This document shows, piece after piece, positions 19,851 through 29,800 of a stretch of 64,000 nucleotides of DNA (the stretch's first letter is position 1; every line of letters starts with the position of its first letter). The DNA is taken from the NCBI RefSeq assembly GCF_001544615.1, contig NZ_FCNV02000017.1, positions 29,690 to 93,689 of the forward strand. Direction: 5' to 3'. The notes below the pieces were generated by a model. The model was not told the DNA's origin and searched no databases. It was given only the letters and a program-made list of their open reading frames with translations. This DNA is from Caballeronia concitans. GTDB lineage: Bacteria; Pseudomonadota; Gammaproteobacteria; Burkholderiales; Burkholderiaceae. Made by a program: the position numbers and the translations under genes.

Positions 19851-20160
19851 TCACGCCCCGCGCACGGCCCGGAAGCCCGCCGTCGGTGTCCTCTTGCGCA
19901 GCGCGGTTTCGCCCTCAGATCGGTGATGTCAGCCCGCTGTGCCATCGACCTATCGGGCATCGGCAACGGATAGCAAAGTAGGCTAAGATGGCACATGACT
20001 TATTCGTGACCGGCGCATTGCACCGTCAGTTGCGCCGACAGGCGGCACGGCGTCCGGAGAGCGGAGTTCGTTGCGCCTGTGCAGCGAAAATCCTTTTCAG
20101 TTTTGGTGTATCGTGGCGAGCATTCCAACGCGGCCTCGATTCAATTGAGGTATTCAGACA
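19851..20160. other. Intergenic region between ffs and trxA, no gene seen
   Basis: About 310 bp between the divergent 4.5S RNA and trxA. It must contain the trxA promoter; candidate -10-like elements such as TATCGT at 20109 are weak. No reading frame or structured RNA is convincing. Confidence 0.6.
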
Positions 20161-20487
20161 ATGAGCGAATCAATCAAGCACATCAGCGACGCTTCTTTCG
20201 AACAGGACGTCGTCAAGTCGGATAAACCTGTCCTTCTCGACTTCTGGGCCGAGTGGTGCGGTCCGTGCAAGATGATTGCCCCGATCCTCGACGAAGTCGC
20301 CAAGGATTATGGCGATCGTCTGCAGATCGCGAAGATCAACGTGGACGAGCATCAATCCACGCCGGTCAAGTTCGGCGTGCGCGGCATTCCCACGCTGATC
20401 CTGTTCAAGAACGGCGCGGTCGCCGCGCAAAAGGTCGGCGCGTTGTCGAAGTCGCAACTGACCGCGTTCCTCGACAGCAACCTGTAA
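20161..20487 (+). CDS. trxA: Thioredoxin 1
   Basis: A 108-residue thioredoxin with the redox motif WCGPCK and the cis-proline segment [12 protein letters not shown]. It reduces disulphides in the cytoplasm and serves ribonucleotide reductase and methionine sulfoxide reductases. It precedes rho with 237 bp between them, the conserved trxA-rho order. Confidence 0.97.
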   Translation: MSESIKHISDASFEQDVVKSDKPVLLDFWAEWCGPCKMIAPILDEVAKDYGDRLQIAKINVDEHQSTPVKFGVRGIPTLILFKNGAVAAQKVGALSKSQLTAFLDSNL

Positions 20488-20544
20488 CGGCATCGTCGGC
20501 GCCGCTTTCGCTTCATCGCGGCGGCTCCGGTACGATCGCACCCG

Positions 20545-20570
20545 CCGATGTTGTCGCACGACAACATCGG
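20545..20570. repeat. 26-bp near-perfect palindrome between trxA and rho
   Basis: CCGATGTTGTCG and CGACAACATCGG are perfect 12-base inverted arms separated by CA. There is no T-run after it, so it is not a classic intrinsic terminator. It could be a processed RNA hairpin at the trxA 3' end or a dimeric protein binding site. Confidence 0.8.
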
Positions 20571-20617
20571 CTGAAAAGCCCCGCCCCCGGCCTTTCCGAG
20601 GCTCGCGCGGCGTGTGC

Positions 20618-20628
20618 TATGCTAGAAT
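20618..20628 (+). promoter_or_regulatory. Candidate rho promoter -10 region
   Basis: TATGCTAGAAT contains two overlapping -10 matches: TATGCT, with TTCCGA 18 bp upstream, and TAGAAT with an upstream TG (extended -10). It leaves a rho leader of about 95 nt. Confidence 0.5.
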
Positions 20629-20724
20629 TACAAGACTTCAAGAAGTATTAAGTCCTAGAGCGGTTCCGCTCACCTCTTCCCCAAATCTTTCTGTTGCACC
20701 TCTTCTCCCTGGCGGGAAATCCGT

Positions 20725-21990
20725 ATGCATTTATCCGAGCTCAAGTCTCAGCACGTGTCTGCACTGATCGAGATGGCCAATGGCCTCGAGATCGAAAATG
20801 CGAACCGCCTGCGCAAGCAGGAATTGATGTTCGCGATTCTTAAAAAGCGCGCCAAGGCGGGCGACACGATTTTCGGCGACGGCACGCTCGAAGTGCTGCC
20901 GGACGGCTTCGGTTTCCTGCGCTCGCCCGAGACTTCGTATCTCGCGAGTACGGACGATATCTATATCAGCCCGTCGCAGATCCGCCGTTTCAATCTGCAT
21001 ACCGGCGACACGATCGAAGGCGAAGTGCGTACGCCGAAAGACGGCGAGCGTTATTTCGCGCTCGTCAAGGTCGACAAAGTCAACGGGCAGCCGCCCGAGG
21101 CCTCGAAACACAAGATCATGTTCGAGAACCTCACGCCGCTGCATCCGAACAAGCCGCTGCCGCTCGAACGCGAAATGCGCGGCGAAGAAAACGTCACGGG
21201 CCGCATCATCGACATGATCGCGCCCATCGGCAAGGGTCAGCGCGGTTTGCTGGTCGCATCGCCGAAGTCGGGCAAGACGGTCATGCTGCAGCACATCGCG
21301 CATGCGGTGAAGGCGAATCATCCGGACGTCGTGCTGTTCGTGCTGCTCATCGACGAGCGCCCCGAAGAAGTCACGGAAATGCAGCGCTCGGTGAAGGGCG
21401 AAGTGATCGCCTCCACGTTCGACGAACCCGCCGCGCGTCACGTGCAGGTCGCCGAAATGGTGATCGAGAAGGCGAAGCGCCTCGTCGAAATGAAGCACGA
21501 TGTCGTGATTCTGCTCGACTCCATCACGCGTCTCGCACGCGCGTACAACACGGTCGTGCCGGCATCGGGCAAGGTGCTGACGGGCGGTGTCGACGCCAAC
21601 GCGCTGCAGCGTCCGAAGCGTTTCTTCGGCGCGGCGCGCAATATCGAGGAAGGCGGTTCGCTCACGATCATCGGCACCGCGCTGATCGAAACCGGCAGCC
21701 GCATGGACGACGTGATCTACGAAGAGTTCAAGGGCACCGGCAACATGGAAGTGCACCTGGAACGCCGCCTCGCGGAAAAGCGCGTCTATCCGTCGATCAA
21801 CCTGAACAAGTCGGGCACGCGCCGCGAAGAACTGCTCATCAAGCCGGATCTGCTGCAGAAGGTCTGGGTGCTGCGCAAGTTCATTCACGACATGGACGAA
21901 GTCGAAGCCATGGAATTCCTGCTCGACAAGATCCGTCAGACGAAGAGCAATTCCGAGTTCTTCGACATGATGCGCCGCGGCGGAAGCTGA
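20725..21990 (+). CDS. rho: Transcription termination factor Rho
   Basis: Hexameric RNA-dependent ATPase that ends transcription. The N-terminal part [18 protein letters not shown] is the Rho N-domain, followed by the cold-shock-like RNA-binding fold ([13 protein letters not shown]) and the RecA-like motor with Walker [12 protein letters not shown] and Walker [17 protein letters not shown]. The 421-residue length is close to E. coli Rho (419), and no inserted domain is present. A long leader upstream would allow Rho autoregulation, as known in E. coli. It is followed by a strong terminator. Confidence 0.98.
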   Translation: MHLSELKSQHVSALIEMANGLEIENANRLRKQELMFAILKKRAKAGDTIFGDGTLEVLPDGFGFLRSPETSYLASTDDIYISPSQIRRFNLHTGDTIEGEVRTPKDGERYFALVKVDKVNGQPPEASKHKIMFENLTPLHPNKPLPLEREMRGEENVTGRIIDMIAPIGKGQRGLLVASPKSGKTVMLQHIAHAVKANHPDVVLFVLLIDERPEEVTEMQRSVKGEVIASTFDEPAARHVQVAEMVIEKAKRLVEMKHDVVILLDSITRLARAYNTVVPASGKVLTGGVDANALQRPKRFFGAARNIEEGGSLTIIGTALIETGSRMDDVIYEEFKGTGNMEVHLERRLAEKRVYPSINLNKSGTRREELLIKPDLLQKVWVLRKFIHDMDEVEAMEFLLDKIRQTKSNSEFFDMMRRGGS

Positions 21991-22013
21991 TCCATCGCGC
22001 TGCGTCACGCACA

Positions 22014-22046
22014 AAAGACCGCCTGCATCGTCAGGCGGTTTTTTTT
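22014..22046 (+). terminator. Rho-independent terminator after rho
   Basis: ACCGCCTG-CATCGT-CAGGCGGT followed by eight T residues, just past the rho stop. Confidence 0.9.
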
Positions 22047-22106
22047 GGCTTTCGCGCGCAGAGTCCTTCGTACAATCCGGTTTATCTTCCCCGATCCGCC
22101 CGACCG

Positions 22107-22943
22107 ATGGCCAACCTCTTCACCCGCTGGTTCGGCGCGCAACGCCGCGAGCGCGCGCTGCGCAAGTACGCAATCGACGACACGCTCTGGCAGCGCACGC
22201 TCGACGCCTTTCCGTTCTATCGCCATCTGAGCGACGCCGATCGCCAGCGCCTGCGCGAGACGACGAGCCTTTTCATCGCGCAGAAGGAATTCTCCACCGC
22301 GCATGGGCTCGAGCTGACCGACGCGATGATCGTTTCCATCGCCGCGCAAGCGTGCCTGCCGGTGCTCAATCTCGACCTCGACTTATATAGCGGCTGGGTC
22401 GGCGTGATCGTGTATCCGGGCGAGTTCGTCATCAGGAAGACGGTGGAGGACGAAGCCGGCGTCGTCCATGAAATCGAGCACGATGCGAGCGGCGAAGCGT
22501 GGGAAGGCGGGCCGGTCGTGCTCTCGTGGGAAGACACGCAGATGGCCGATTCGTCCGACGCGTACAACGTCGTCATCCACGAATTCGCGCACAAGATCGA
22601 CATGCTCAACGGCGAAGCGGACGGGCATCCGCCGCTCTTTCGCCGCTGGCACGCGCCGCTCGACAACGCCGCGTGGTCCGACGTGTTCGACAACGCCTAC
22701 GACCACTTCTGCGCCCGCGTCGATGGCGTGCCGCAGCGGCGCTGGAGCCGCTTCGAGCGCGAATCGCTGATCGATCCTTATGCGGCGGATCATCCGTCGG
22801 AGTTTTTCGCGGTGTGCAGCGAGGCGCTCTTCGTCACGCCCGAGGCGTTCGAGGCCGAGTACCCGGAGCTGTATCGGCTGCTCGCGCGTTATTACCGGCA
22901 GGATCCGGCGGGCGTCGGCGCGCTGGCTGCGTCGTCGGCGTGA
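22107..22943 (+). CDS. mtfA: Zinc-dependent peptidase MtfA family
   Basis: A 278-residue cytoplasmic M90 metallopeptidase. The zinc-binding motif HEFAHKID is intact, with the downstream glutamate in DHPSEFFAV as the likely third ligand. In E. coli MtfA binds the repressor Mlc and modulates glucose PTS expression; whether that applies in this organism is unknown. It sits between rho and rpmE2 with its own short upstream region. Confidence 0.9.
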   Translation: MANLFTRWFGAQRRERALRKYAIDDTLWQRTLDAFPFYRHLSDADRQRLRETTSLFIAQKEFSTAHGLELTDAMIVSIAAQACLPVLNLDLDLYSGWVGVIVYPGEFVIRKTVEDEAGVVHEIEHDASGEAWEGGPVVLSWEDTQMADSSDAYNVVIHEFAHKIDMLNGEADGHPPLFRRWHAPLDNAAWSDVFDNAYDHFCARVDGVPQRRWSRFERESLIDPYAADHPSEFFAVCSEALFVTPEAFEAEYPELYRLLARYYRQDPAGVGALAASSA

Positions 22944-22951
22944 CCGGAAAA

Positions 22952-22980
22952 GTGTCAACCGACTGATTTTCTGGCATAAT
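22952..22980 (+). promoter_or_regulatory. Candidate promoter of rpmE2
   Basis: GTGTCA, a 17-bp spacer and CATAAT, with TGG before the -10 acting as an extended element. It overlaps the last bases after mtfA and lies about 90 bp before rpmE2. Confidence 0.6.
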
Positions 22981-23071
22981 CGCCGTTTTTCGACCCCAGG
23001 CAAGTGACTCGCGAAGGCCACCGTAGAAAACGGTGCGGCGGGTTGGCTACCGCCAGATACCAGGAAAGACC

Positions 23072-23326
23072 ATGAAAGAAGGCATTCACCCGGATTACCG
23101 CGAAGTCCTGTTCGTCGACATGTCGAACGACTTCCGTTTCGTGACCCGCTCGACCATCCAGACGCGCGAAACCGCCGAATTCAACGGCAAGACCTACCCG
23201 CTCGCGAAGATCGAAGTGTCGTCGGAATCGCACCCGTTCTACACCGGCCAGCAGAAGATCATGGACACGGCCGGCCGCGTCGAGAAGTTCAACAACAAGT
23301 TCGCACGCTTCTCCACCAAGAAGTAA
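23072..23326 (+). CDS. rpmE2: 50S ribosomal protein L31 type B
   Basis: An 84-residue L31 of the type without zinc-binding cysteines (no Cys in the sequence). Such C-minus forms replace the zinc form under zinc limitation in many bacteria. The start at [11 protein letters not shown] is the conserved one; the open frame before it is ignored. No Zur site is obvious by eye. It is followed by a strong terminator. Confidence 0.96.
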   Translation: MKEGIHPDYREVLFVDMSNDFRFVTRSTIQTRETAEFNGKTYPLAKIEVSSESHPFYTGQQKIMDTAGRVEKFNNKFARFSTKK

Positions 23327-23347
23327 GTCGGGCTTCGAGTTTCAAAG

Positions 23348-23374
23348 AAAGGGCAGCTTCGGCTGCCCTTTTTT
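23348..23374 (+). terminator. Rho-independent terminator after rpmE2
   Basis: AAAGGGCAGC-TTCG-GCTGCCCTTTTTT, a GC-rich stem closed by a TTCG tetraloop and followed by a T-run. Confidence 0.92.
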
Positions 23375-23534
23375 GTCGCTGCGCGTTATTCGATGAGCGC
23401 TGTAGCGCAACGTTGCGCAATCGGCTCGCGTCGCGCGCGCTCCACCCCGACACGACTACAATGCCGGATGCTCCGGCCCCGCTGCACCGTCGTCGCACGT
23501 CCCAACGGCCCGTCCTTCCATCAAGCCTTCTCGC

Positions 23535-25298
23535 ATGCGATCTGTCGTTCGTCTGACCGCCTCCGCCACCAGCGCCCTGCCGCGCTGGCTGCTGCTCGCC
23601 ATCTGCATCACATACGCATCGTTCGGCCTCTTCGGACGCGATCCCTGGAAGAACGAGGACGCGGCGGGCTTCGGCGTCATGTGGACGATGGCCAACGGCG
23701 ACGCCCGCGACTGGCTCCTGCCGAACCTGCTCGGCAAGGCAGCCACCGGCGACGGCCCGCTGATGTACTGGCTCGGCGCATCGTTTATTCGCGTGTTGAG
23801 TCCGTGGGTCGATGCCAGCAACGCCTCGCGGGTCATCACCGGACTGCTCTTCTGTCTCACGTGCGCGTTCGTGTGGTACTCGGCCTATCTGCTCGGCCGG
23901 CGCGATGAGGCCCAGCCCTTCAAATACGCGTTCGGCGGCGAGCCGGAACCGCGCGATTACGGCCGCACGCTCGCCGATGGCGCGCTGCTCATCCTGCTCG
24001 CCTGCTTCGGCCTCGCCGAGCGCGGCCACGAAACCACGCCGCAGCTCGCGCAGTTCGCCGGCACCGCGATGCTCATCTACGGCCTCGTGCGCAGCCTCGA
24101 CAAGCCTATACACGGCGCGCTCGTTTGGGGCGCGGCGATCGGCATCGTCGGGCTGTCGAGTTCGCCGGTGCTGGTGTTCGCGCTGCTGCTCTGCACGCTC
24201 GCGATGACGGTCATCGTGCGTCAGGTGCGCGCCGCGCCGCTGCTGATTTTCGGCTTGCCCGTCGCGGTCGTGCTAATCGCCGCCTGGGTGCTGCCGACGC
24301 TACATTTCTTCCCCGATGACGGCGAATGGTGGCTGCGTCAATGGTGGCGCAACAGCTTTCATACGTTCACGGGGCCGCCTTCGCTGGAATTCGGCTACGC
24401 GATAAAGAACCTGCCGCTTTTCACGTGGCCCGCGTGGCCGCTCGCGATCTGGGCGTTCGTGAGCTGGGGCGGCATGCGCCGCTCGCCGCACGTCGCGGTT
24501 CCGCTGTCGATCATCGGGCCGCTGCTCGTGCTGGTCGTGCTTCAGGCGCACGAAACCAACCGGCTCTTCATGCTGCTCCTGCCGCCGCTCTCCGTGCTCG
24601 CGACCTTCGCGCTGCCGACGCTCAAGCGCGGCGCGATCAACGCAATCGACTGGTTCGCGATGCTGAGCTTCACGATCATCGGCTCGCTCGTCTGGCTCGT
24701 ATGGACGGCCGGCATGATCGGCTTTCCCGCGCCGATGGCCCGCAATCTCGCGCGCCTCGCGCCCGGCTTCCATCCCGAATTCAAGCTGATCTCGTTTATC
24801 TGCGCGGTCGCGGTGACGGTCTGCTGGTTCATGCTGGCCCGCTGGCGTCTCACGCGTCATCCGAAGGTGCTGTGGCGCAGCGTCGTGCTGTCGAGCGCGG
24901 GCACCACGCTGATGTGGGTGCTGCTCATGACCTTGTGGCTGCCGGTGGTCAACTACAGCCGGACGTATCGCGATGTCGCGGAGCAGATCGCCGCGCATCT
25001 GCCGCCCGACTACAACTGCATTTCGCCCGCGCGGCTCGGCGATGCGCAAATCGCCACCTTCGCGTATTTCGGCGGCATGCAGTTTGCGTTCGACGAAGAT
25101 TGCGACGTGATCCTGCGTCAGGATCGCGCGGATTACGGCGATCCGTCGTCGATGTCGGCGTATCAATGGAAGCTCGTCTGGGAAGGCCGGCGCGTCGCCG
25201 ACCGCGATGAGCGCTTCCGCCTCTACGTGCGCATCGAACGACCGGTTCCCCCGGCGAAAAAACCGCTGCGCCCGAGAAGTTTGCGCCGTCCGCAATAA
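23535..25298 (+). CDS. Polytopic glycosyltransferase, ArnT/GT39-like
   Basis: A 587-residue membrane protein with about 11-12 hydrophobic spans and a soluble C-terminal tail. The first periplasmic loop GRDPWKNEDAAGFGV has acidic residues where GT39/ArnT-type transferases bind the lipid-linked sugar (Dol-P-Man/undecaprenyl-P type). It likely transfers a sugar from a polyprenyl phosphate to lipid A or another periplasmic acceptor, but this is by fold only. Five bases separate it from the MATE gene, so the two are co-transcribed. Confidence 0.78.
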   Translation: MRSVVRLTASATSALPRWLLLAICITYASFGLFGRDPWKNEDAAGFGVMWTMANGDARDWLLPNLLGKAATGDGPLMYWLGASFIRVLSPWVDASNASRVITGLLFCLTCAFVWYSAYLLGRRDEAQPFKYAFGGEPEPRDYGRTLADGALLILLACFGLAERGHETTPQLAQFAGTAMLIYGLVRSLDKPIHGALVWGAAIGIVGLSSSPVLVFALLLCTLAMTVIVRQVRAAPLLIFGLPVAVVLIAAWVLPTLHFFPDDGEWWLRQWWRNSFHTFTGPPSLEFGYAIKNLPLFTWPAWPLAIWAFVSWGGMRRSPHVAVPLSIIGPLLVLVVLQAHETNRLFMLLLPPLSVLATFALPTLKRGAINAIDWFAMLSFTIIGSLVWLVWTAGMIGFPAPMARNLARLAPGFHPEFKLISFICAVAVTVCWFMLARWRLTRHPKVLWRSVVLSSAGTTLMWVLLMTLWLPVVNYSRTYRDVAEQIAAHLPPDYNCISPARLGDAQIATFAYFGGMQFAFDEDCDVILRQDRADYGDPSSMSAYQWKLVWEGRRVADRDERFRLYVRIERPVPPAKKPLRPRSLRRPQ

Positions 25299-25303
25299 AG
25301 GAC

Positions 25304-26695
25304 ATGACCACGATATCTCCTCTTCACAGCGGCACGACCGGCATGTGGAGCGACGTGCGCAGAATCGCGTCGCTCGCATGGCCGGTGCTGATCGGCCAGC
25401 TCGCGGTAATCGCGTTCGGCGTGATCGATACCGCGATGGTCGGCCGCTTCTCCGCCACCGATCTCGCCGCGCTCGGCTTGGGCTCGTCGGTGTACATCTC
25501 CGTGTACATCGGATTGACGGGCATTCTCGTCGCGCTGCAGCCGATCGCCGGGCAGCTCTTCGGCGCGGGCCGCGAAAGCGAGATCGGCGAAGAGACGCGC
25601 CAGGCGTTGTGGCTCGCCGCGGCGCTGACCGTCATCGGCTTCGCGCTGCTCTATTTTCCCGAACCGCTGCTGAGTCTCGCGAAGGCGCCGCCCGCGCTGC
25701 ACGACCGCACGGTCGACTATCTGCGCATTCTGTCGTTCGGGCTGCCGGCGAGCCTCGTGTTCCGCGTCTATAGCTCGCTGACGAACGCGGTAGGCAAGCC
25801 GCGCCTCGTGATGTTCCTGCAGGTCGGCAGCCTGATGCTCAAGTTCCCGCTCAACAGCTGGTTCATCTTCGGCGGCTTCGGCGTGCCGGCGCTCGGCGGG
25901 CCGGGCTGTGCGCTCGCGAGCACGCTGATCAACTGGGCGCTCGCCGTCGTCGGCATGGCGGTGCTCGTCAAGTTCGAATTCTTTCGCCCGTTCGGCATCT
26001 TCGCGCGCTTCACGTGGCCCGCGTTCAGGCGGCAAGTCGCGCTCTTGCGGCTCGGCATTCCGATGGGCCTCTCTTATCTGATCGAAGTGACGTCGTACAC
26101 GTTCATGGCGCTCTTCATCTCGCGCTTCGGCACGACGACGCTCGCGGGCCATCAGATCGCGGGCAATCTCGGCGCGGTGCTCTACATGACGCCGCTTTCC
26201 ATCGGCATTGCATCGTCGACGCTGGTGTCTCAAGCGCTCGGCGCACGGCGTTTCGACGACGCCGCGTCGATCTCGCGCCACGGCATCGGCATGGCGTGCG
26301 TGCTGGCCTTCGTCTACGGCGTGGTGCTGCTGGCCGCGCGTCCGCACGTGATCGCCGCCTACACGCCCGATCCGAACGTCATCGCCGCCGCGATGCCGCT
26401 CGTGCTCATCATCTTCTTCTATCACCTCTGCGACGCGCTGCAGATCACCACCGCGTTCATCCTGCGCGCGTACAAGGTGACCATCGTGCCGACCGCCATC
26501 TATGCGGTCGCGCTGTGGGGCATCGGGCTCGGCGGCGGCTACCTGCTCGGCTTTGATGTCGGCGGCGCGGTTCCGGCGTCGCTGCAGGGCGCGCGCGGCT
26601 TCTGGATCGCCAATTCGCTGAGTCTCGGCGTCGCGGGCGTCGGCCTCTTGCTCTACTGGCGGCGCGTGAGCGCGCGGCATCTCGGCACGACCTGA
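25304..26695 (+). CDS. MATE family multidrug/cation antiporter
   Basis: A 463-residue inner-membrane exporter with the 12-span MATE pattern of two homologous halves: each half has the VDTAMVGR-like motif (here GVIDTAMVGRFSATDLAALGLG, and SYTFMALFISRFG in the second). Such proteins couple Na+ or H+ entry to efflux of cationic drugs or other metabolites. It follows the GT39-like gene by five bases and precedes the alpha-2-macroglobulin gene by 107 bp. The substrate is unknown. Confidence 0.92.
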   Translation: MTTISPLHSGTTGMWSDVRRIASLAWPVLIGQLAVIAFGVIDTAMVGRFSATDLAALGLGSSVYISVYIGLTGILVALQPIAGQLFGAGRESEIGEETRQALWLAAALTVIGFALLYFPEPLLSLAKAPPALHDRTVDYLRILSFGLPASLVFRVYSSLTNAVGKPRLVMFLQVGSLMLKFPLNSWFIFGGFGVPALGGPGCALASTLINWALAVVGMAVLVKFEFFRPFGIFARFTWPAFRRQVALLRLGIPMGLSYLIEVTSYTFMALFISRFGTTTLAGHQIAGNLGAVLYMTPLSIGIASSTLVSQALGARRFDDAASISRHGIGMACVLAFVYGVVLLAARPHVIAAYTPDPNVIAAAMPLVLIIFFYHLCDALQITTAFILRAYKVTIVPTAIYAVALWGIGLGGGYLLGFDVGGAVPASLQGARGFWIANSLSLGVAGVGLLLYWRRVSARHLGTT

Positions 26696-26802
26696 CCGCG
26701 CGAGGCGAATTCGTCGAAAAGCGTCGATACGCCGACAATCCGCAGAAAGGATGCCGTAGGCCTCCAGTAAAATCGCGCGTCGGGGAAAACCGGAGCGTGT
26801 GG

Positions 26803-29800
26803 ATGAGCCGCGTCGTCAACAAACAAAAATGGATTCTGGCCGCAACCACCGTACTCGCCGCGCTGGCGTCCAGCGTCGCGATTCATCGGGCCGATGCCGC
26901 GCGCGCCGTGAGCGTGTCGCCGCAAGGCAAGGTCGCGCAAGTGAGGCAGGTCGTCGTCAAGTTCGACGAAGCGATGACCCCGCTCGGCAACCCGAACGCC
27001 GCCGCACCGGCCAAGCTCGCGTGTGACGGCGCGCCGGCTGCGGCCACGGCGGGCAGCGCGCGCTGGATCGACCAGAAAACCTGGGCTTTCGACTTCAACG
27101 CCGACCTGCCGCCCGGCGTGCGCTGCGCGGTCGATCTCAACGCCGGCATCAAATCCGTCGATGGCAACGCGCTCGCGGGTCCGAGTCACTTCACGTTCCA
27201 GACCGGCGGGCCGTTCGTCACGCGCATCGAGCCGAGTTATGGCGATATTGAGGAAGATCAGGTTTTCGTGCTGCGCCTGAACGGTCCGGCGACGCAAACC
27301 TCGGTGCTCGATCACGTCTGGTGCGAATCGAGCGCGCTCGGCAACCGCATTCCCGTGCGCATGACCGACACCGCGACGCGCAACGCGCTCATCGAACACT
27401 TTCATTATGAAAAGGAAACCGACCGCGTGCTCACGCTCGCGTGCGGGCAAACGTTGCCGTCCGCGACCAAGATGCAACTCGTCTTCAGCCAGGGCGTGAC
27501 GGGGCCGAGCGGCATGCCGAACGACGTCGAGAAGCGCTTCGATTACGCAGTGCGCGAGCCGTTCAAGGCGGGCTTCACGTGCGAGCGCGAAAACGCGAAG
27601 GCGCCCTGCACGCCGCTGCGCCCTTTGCGCCTCACATTCACCGCGCCGATCAGTCGCGCCGATGCCGAGAAGTTCGTCTTGCGCGGTCCCAAAGGCACGG
27701 TCGCGCCGCACTTCGATGCCGACAACAAGGATGCCGAAATAAGCGCTATCGAGTTCGCCGCGCCGCTGCCGGAGCGCGCGAGCCTGACGATCGAAGCGCC
27801 GTCGAATCTGAAAGACGTGAGCGGCCGCGCGCTCGCCAACGCCGATCTCTTCCCGCTCGCGACGACCACCGCGCCCATGCCGCCGCTCGCGAAGTTCTCG
27901 TCGGGCACCTTCGGAATCATCGAACGCTTCGCGGAGCCGAACATGCCCGCGATGCTGCCCGTCACGCTGCGTCATGTCGAAGCGGACCTGCTCGTGCGTG
28001 GGCTCAATGCGGGAACGTCGACGATCACGCGCCTCAAGCTCGACGCCGATGCCGACATCCGCCGATGGATGCGGACCGTCGAATCGTTCGACGGCATCGC
28101 GATGTCGCGCTCGGTCGTCGAATCGCGCATGCCCGAGGCGCTGCATAACGGCATCCCGCCGGCCATCGTACGCAACGAGGACGGCTCGGTCGGCAACAAT
28201 CCGACGATCGACATCCGCTCGCTCTCGCTTCTGCCGAAGCGCGCGGGCGTGCAAACGCTGACGCTGCCCGCCGACGATCCCAAAGCGCTGCGGCCGTTCG
28301 AAGTGGTCGGCATTCCGTTCGACAAGCCGGGCTTCTATGTGGTCGAGCTGGCCTCGCCGGCGCTGGGCGCGTCGCTGATGGGCAAGCGCCAGGCGATGTA
28401 CGTGCGCACGTCGGTGCTCGTCACGAATCTCGGCGTGCATTTCAAACAAGGGCGCGAAAACAGCCTCGTCTGGGTGACGACGCTCGACAAGGGCAAGCCG
28501 GTGCCGAACGCGCAGGTGCGCGTGACCGATTGCAACGGCAAGCAGCTCGCCACCGGCATGACCGATGCGCAAGGGATCGCGAAGATCGACAAGGCGCTCG
28601 TGGAGTCGCACGACTGCGGCGAAGACAGCCTCGCGTATGGCGGCTTTTTCGTGTCGGCACGCGTGAACGATCCTGTGTCCGGTCCCGACATGGCCTTCGT
28701 GCAATCGGACTGGAATCGCGGCATCGAATCGTGGCGCTTCGACGTGCCGACGGACATGAGCCCCATGCGCACGACGCGCGCGCACACCATTTTCGACCGC
28801 ACGCTGCTGCGCGCGGGCGAAACCGTATCGATGAAGCATCTGCTGCGCGTGGAGACGCTCGGCGGCTTTGCGTTCGCGAAGCGCTATCCGACGCGCGTGA
28901 CCATCCGCCATATCGGCAGCGGCCAGACGTGGCATCTGCCGCTCACGTGGGCCGCCGACCATAGCGCCGATTCGACGTTCACCGTGCCCGCGGCGGCGAA
29001 GCTCGGCGAATACAGCGTGTCGCTCGACGACGGCGCGGCCAGTGCCACTAGCAATGACGACGACAACGACCGCGCGGTGAGCGAATCGTATGAAACGGGC
29101 AGCTTCCGCGTCGAGGAATTCCGGCTGCCGGTGTTCGAAGGCTCCATTTCAGCCGGCGACAGCAAATCGCCCGGACTCGTCGCGGCGCGCGAAGCGCCCG
29201 TCTCGGTGCGGCTCGAATACGTTCAGGGCGGCGCGGCATCGAATGTTCCGGTGCAGGTGTCCGCGCTCGTGCGCGATACCGCCCCGCCCTTCGCTTCGCA
29301 ATTCGAATCGTTCAGCTTCGCGCCGTATCGCAAGCCCGCGAACGACGGCGCGAGCGCGCCCGCCGAGGATCAGGACGGCGACGGCAGCGACGATCAGCAG
29401 CAAGGCGATTCCACGACCAAGCTCGTCGCCGACAAGGTGCGCATGACGCTCGATCGCGACGGCGCCGGCAAGCTCAAGGTCGCGCCGCTGCCCGCCGTCG
29501 ACTCGCCGAAACGCCTCGCGCTCGAAGCCAGCTTCGCCGATCCCAACGGCGAGATTCAGACGATCAGCGGCGCAGCGACGCTTTGGCCCGCCGAGGTCGC
29601 CGTCGGCGTGAAGGCGGGACATTGGGTATCCGTCGGCGATACGGTTCCGGTTCAGGCGCTCGCGCTCGATCTGCAAGGCAAGCCGCGCGCGGGCGTGTCG
29701 ATCGAAATCAGGGGCATTGCGCGCGTGATGTCGAGTTCGCGCAAACGCATGGTCGGCGGTTTCTACGCCTACGACAATCACAGCGAAACCAGCAATCTCG

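Noticed and set aside
20731-22014. 427-codon frame antisense to rho
   Set aside because: Rho is unmistakable on the plus strand; the antisense frame has no recognisable domain.
26653-28962. 769-codon frame antisense to the alpha-2-macroglobulin
   Set aside because: Composition (Arg, His and Ala rich) is that of a codon-bias shadow, and the sense gene has clear motifs.
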